Assembly: GCF_002288225.1 (NCBI RefSeq)
Contig: NZ_CP016777.1
Coordinates: forward strand, 1-64,000
Source: Candidatus Planktophila dulcis
Lineage (GTDB): Bacteria; Actinomycetota; Actinomycetes; Nanopelagicales; Nanopelagicaceae
Direction: 5' to 3'
Length of the DNA stretch: 64,000 nucleotides
Below the pieces are notes generated by a model. That model did not search any database. It saw nothing but the letters and a program-made list of their open reading frames with translations, and was not told where the DNA came from. Below, in pieces: positions 61,469-64,000 of this stretch (positions within the stretch are counted from its first letter, which is position 1; each line of letters opens with the position of its first letter). A program made the translations under genes and the position numbers.

Positions 61469-63415
61469 ATGTCTACAAAGACAACATTCAAGCGCATCGC
61501 GCTTGTAGCTGTTGCTGCGTTGGGCCTCGGAGTTCTCTCTGTTGCGCCATCATCAGCGACTGCGACTGCTGTTACGGTAACAGGTGCCAACGGTACCTCT
61601 ACTCTTTCAGCTGATGCGGCAAATATCTCAGATTCAACAACAGCAGCGACTGTTACAGTTTCTGGTCTTCTTGATGCTGCAGTTCGCGCGGATACAATCA
61701 CTGTTTACTTCCTGCAGAAGTCAGTTCCTTCAGGAGCTACAGGCACTGTCTACTCATACCTTATGGATACAACAACCCCAAACGGTAAGACTCTCGTAGA
61801 TACAAACGCTGCAGTTGCAGCGGTACATCTACCTAACCCAGGCCAGAAGTACCTGAGTGCATTTGACACCAAGTCAGCAGCTGTACCAATTGGTGGAGCT
61901 ACTGCTTTCCGCCTTATTGCTGATACAGCAGGATACGTTGGAGCTAAGTTTGCCGTTCAGCTTGACTCAGCTACATCTCGTATTGCTGGCACATACACAT
62001 ACACAGCTGTAATCAAGTCATATTCAGCTCTTGTTGCTGCCCCAGTAACAACCACACAGGATGTAAGCATTGTAGTTGCAGCTTCTGATGCAACTGTTGC
62101 GCTTACAGGTGCAACTGCTATTGATGCAGGACGTACCCGTGCGTGGATGAACGCTGGATCAACTTACACAACTGCTAACGATTCAGCGGTGTCTGTGGTC
62201 TCAACTGCAGCTGCAACTGATCACGCAGCGATTCGTGTGACAACATTTACGGCAGCTGGAGATGCAGCCCCTGAATCAGTAACTGTAACTCTTACAGGTG
62301 CCGGCGTTATCTGTCAGAGCACTGTCTGCGGAAAGAGCATTAAGGTTATTGGAACTGGTGGTTCTACAGACTTTACTGTTCGCGCAGATGGAACAGCTGG
62401 AACAGGTTCAATCGTTGTTGCTACAACTTCAAAGACATTCCCAGCTAAGACTGTGAACTTCTTTGCGAAGGCTGCAAGCACATTTGCTGCTCCTTCAGTA
62501 GCGCGTCCAGTTATCGACACAACAGCTACAAATGATGTTGTTCGCGTAACAGCAGCTGATGCAGCAGGAAACCCTTGGACTGGTGCGGCATACATCTATG
62601 CAACATCAGCAGCTTCTGCACTTATTGCAGGATCTGAGACACCAGTTGCATGTACTTTCGATGCAGCCGACAATCGCCACGAGTGCCCAGTAACAGGTAA
62701 GGCTTCAGGAACAGCATCATTCAAGATTATCGATGCTTCAACAGTCGCACTTGCTACAGCTACTTCAGCTGAAGTTTCAGTTCGTGTTTCAGTTGCAACT
62801 GCAGGTTCTGTAAGCCTTGCATTCGATAAGTCTTCATATGTTCCTGGAGAGCGTGCGATTATTCGTGCGACTGTCTTGGATACAGCGGGACTTGCAATGC
62901 CAGAGACAACTCTTGCAAACCTCTTCGCTACAGGCGCTATCTCGTCAAACATGGGTCTCACAGCAGTGAGCTCAAACGTTTTGACAAGCGTTTCTGGAAC
63001 AGTCAAGGGCGCAAATAGCTCATCAGATGTAAACAACCTCGCAACAGCGGGAACTGTTACATACATCGTGACTATGCCACAGACAACTGGAACAGTTACT
63101 CTCACAGCTAAGGGCGGCACAAGCCTTGCTCTTGCTGGTCAGGTAACAGTTACAGCTTCAGCAGAAGTTACAAATCCTTCAGCAGATGCAGCTACAGATG
63201 CAGCTAACGAAGCTACAGATGCAGCTAACGCAGCTACAGATGCAGCACTTGCAGCAGCAGATGCAGCAGATGCAGCAACAGCTGCAGCTCAGGATGCATC
63301 AGATGCAGTTGCAGCACTTTCAGCAACTGTTGCTAAGTTGGTCGCAAGCCTCAAGGCTCAGATCACATCATTGACTAACCTAGTCATCAAGATCCAGAAG
63401 AAGGTCAAGGCTTAA
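61469..63415 (+). CDS. Large secreted surface protein with Ala-rich C-terminal coiled coil
   Basis: The 648-residue protein has a signal peptide (basic start, then IALVAVAALGLGVLSVAPSS, probable cut after ATA). A long Thr/Ala/Val-rich mature part has a beta-strand look, with two cysteine pairs (near ICQSTVCG and VACTFDAADNRHECP) that could form disulfides. The C-terminus holds heptad repeats of the ATDAANx type at 575-595, an Ala/Asp helix and a Leu/Ile-rich basic end (LKAQITSLTNLVIKIQKK). Codon choice is strongly biased to preferred codons, suggesting an abundant product. It resembles S-layer or adhesin-type proteins, but no known S-layer anchoring domain was recognised. A strong terminator follows. 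Confidence 0.72.
   Translation: MSTKTTFKRIALVAVAALGLGVLSVAPSSATATAVTVTGANGTSTLSADAANISDSTTAATVTVSGLLDAAVRADTITVYFLQKSVPSGATGTVYSYLMDTTTPNGKTLVDTNAAVAAVHLPNPGQKYLSAFDTKSAAVPIGGATAFRLIADTAGYVGAKFAVQLDSATSRIAGTYTYTAVIKSYSALVAAPVTTTQDVSIVVAASDATVALTGATAIDAGRTRAWMNAGSTYTTANDSAVSVVSTAAATDHAAIRVTTFTAAGDAAPESVTVTLTGAGVICQSTVCGKSIKVIGTGGSTDFTVRADGTAGTGSIVVATTSKTFPAKTVNFFAKAASTFAAPSVARPVIDTTATNDVVRVTAADAAGNPWTGAAYIYATSAASALIAGSETPVACTFDAADNRHECPVTGKASGTASFKIIDASTVALATATSAEVSVRVSVATAGSVSLAFDKSSYVPGERAIIRATVLDTAGLAMPETTLANLFATGAISSNMGLTAVSSNVLTSVSGTVKGANSSSDVNNLATAGTVTYIVTMPQTTGTVTLTAKGGTSLALAGQVTVTASAEVTNPSADAATDAANEATDAANAATDAALAAADAADAATAAAQDASDAVAALSATVAKLVASLKAQITSLTNLVIKIQKKVKA
63191..63253 (+). 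repeat. Three 21-base tandem repeats (heptad-coding)
   Basis: GCTACAGATGCAGC begins units at 63191, 63212 and 63233, a strict 21-base period. Each unit codes for seven residues (ATDAANE, ATDAANA, ATDAALA), a heptad with Ala at the core positions, fitting a helical coiled coil in the surface protein. It is a coding repeat, not a CRISPR array. Confidence 0.9.
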
Positions 63416-63443
63416 GTAGCCCCTTTAACTGAAAAGATCAGAA

Positions 63444-63487
63444 CCGAATCCCGGTTCCCCTTCGGGGGAGCCGGGATTCGGCCTTTC
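63444..63487 (+). terminator. Strong intrinsic terminator with UUCG tetraloop
   Basis: A 17-base-pair stem (CCGAATCCCGGTTCCCC at 63444-63460, GGGGAGCCGGGATTCGG at 63465-63481, one G-U pair) encloses a UUCG tetraloop and is followed by CCTTTC. The tetraloop and near-perfect stem make it an efficient terminator for the surface-protein gene. Confidence 0.93.
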
Positions 63488-63505
63488 TAAAGATAAGATA
63501 CGCAC

Positions 63506-64000
63506 ATGCTCAACAAGGAATCTGAATCATTACTTTCAAAGCTGCTATTAGTGGGACCTGCACTTGTAACTATCTTGGTTTTTACTTCGGGGGTTACTGA
63601 CCCAGTCAATGTAAACAAATTACTTGCACTAGGAATAGTCTCTTGTTCAGCAATTGCAATACTAACTGTAAAGTCTTATCGCTTCATTTGGGCAGAACAC
63701 AAATTCCTCATATTGACGCTTTTTGGATTCTTGCTTGCTTCAATAAATTCAATCATTCAAAGTGATTCTCCAATAACACAACAACTCTACGGCGTATATG
63801 GACGAAATAATGGTTTTCTACTTTACCTATTTTTGCTTCTCATTTTCATCGCAACTCTCTCAGCAGGGAAAATTTCAACTTCGAAAAACGTAGTTTATTC
63901 CCTTGTGGTAGCGGGTGCAGTAAACATCATTTATTGCGGATGGGTACTTGCTTTTGGAGATTTCGTAGGATGGACAAATCCCTACGGAAATATCCTGGGT
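63506..64000 (+). CDS. O-antigen ligase/polymerase-like membrane protein (3' end outside window)
   Basis: An open frame from the ATG at 63506 runs without a stop to the window edge, 165 codons. It codes for a membrane protein beginning MLNKESESLLSKLLLVG with about four hydrophobic segments. The segments TSGVTDPVNVNKLLAL, YGVYGRNNGFLLYLF and WTNPYGNILG resemble the N-terminal part of O-antigen ligase (WaaL/Wzy-like) proteins, where YGRNxG is often seen. It would attach or polymerise glycan at the outer face of the membrane, consistent with the upstream island. The family call is provisional as only part is visible. Confidence 0.65.
   Translation, partial: MLNKESESLLSKLLLVGPALVTILVFTSGVTDPVNVNKLLALGIVSCSAIAILTVKSYRFIWAEHKFLILTLFGFLLASINSIIQSDSPITQQLYGVYGRNNGFLLYLFLLLIFIATLSAGKISTSKNVVYSLVVAGAVNIIYCGWVLAFGDFVGWTNPYGNILG

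Noticed and set aside
63191-63300. CRISPR-like repeat
   Set aside because: The 21-base repeats are contiguous without spacers and keep a protein reading frame.

Overview
The window looks like the origin-proximal part of a small, streamlined, moderately A/T-rich actinobacterial chromosome. This is inferred from gene content and was not tested by a search. The pointers are dnaA-oriC-dnaN-recF-DUF721 order, an HspR/HAIR-controlled dnaK-grpE-dnaJ-hspR operon, a thymidylate kinase fused to an MFS domain, topoisomerase I with a Lys/Ala-rich tail, a K+-independent H+-pyrophosphatase, very short gaps and repeated tail-to-tail gene overlaps. A planktonic freshwater actinobacterium of the acI/Nanopelagicales kind would fit.

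Layout. 1-4.5 kb: replication origin, with DnaA boxes on both sides of dnaA, a DnaA-trio-like element before dnaN, then recF and a DUF721 gene. 4.6-8.3 kb: heat-shock operon with a HAIR operator over its promoter. 8.3-13.1 kb: DUF1501/DUF1800 pair, pyrE, a DedA protein and a LacI repressor. 13.2-18.1 kb: sugar ABC importer (binding protein, two permeases, no ATPase) and a GH1 beta-glucosidase. 18.3-23.4 kb: hppA and topA. 23.4-27.7 kb: metallo-beta-lactamase-fold protein, galE, a methyltransferase, an SGNH-like hydrolase and a secreted protein. 27.8-31.8 kb: MFS-tmk fusion, holB and a VOC-domain protein.

31.8-59.8 kb is a surface-glycan island, richer in A/T and in AGA/AGG/ATA codons by eye, with coding strand changing every one to four genes. 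It holds a complete set for CMP-pseudaminic acid (pseB, pseC, pseH, pseG, pseI, pseF) plus a PIG-L deacetylase and a formyltransferase-like gene that could change its N-acyl group. It also holds a dTDP-3-amino-3,6-dideoxyhexose set (rmlA, rmlB, fdtA-like, fdtB-like), UDP-xylose and UDP-galacturonate enzymes, about ten glycosyltransferases, two methyltransferase families, a PhyH-type dioxygenase and a PglK/MsbA-like ABC exporter. galE just upstream can supply UDP-galactose.

59.8-64 kb: an ECF-type sigma factor fused to a transmembrane segment and a large predicted extracytoplasmic domain, followed by a hairpin-rich leader and a large secreted protein with an Ala-rich heptad-repeat C-terminus. 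A strong UUCG-loop terminator follows, then the start of an O-antigen-ligase-like membrane protein that runs off the window. Together the second half describes synthesis, export and perhaps regulation of a glycosylated cell surface. No transposase, CRISPR array, rRNA or tRNA gene was recognised.
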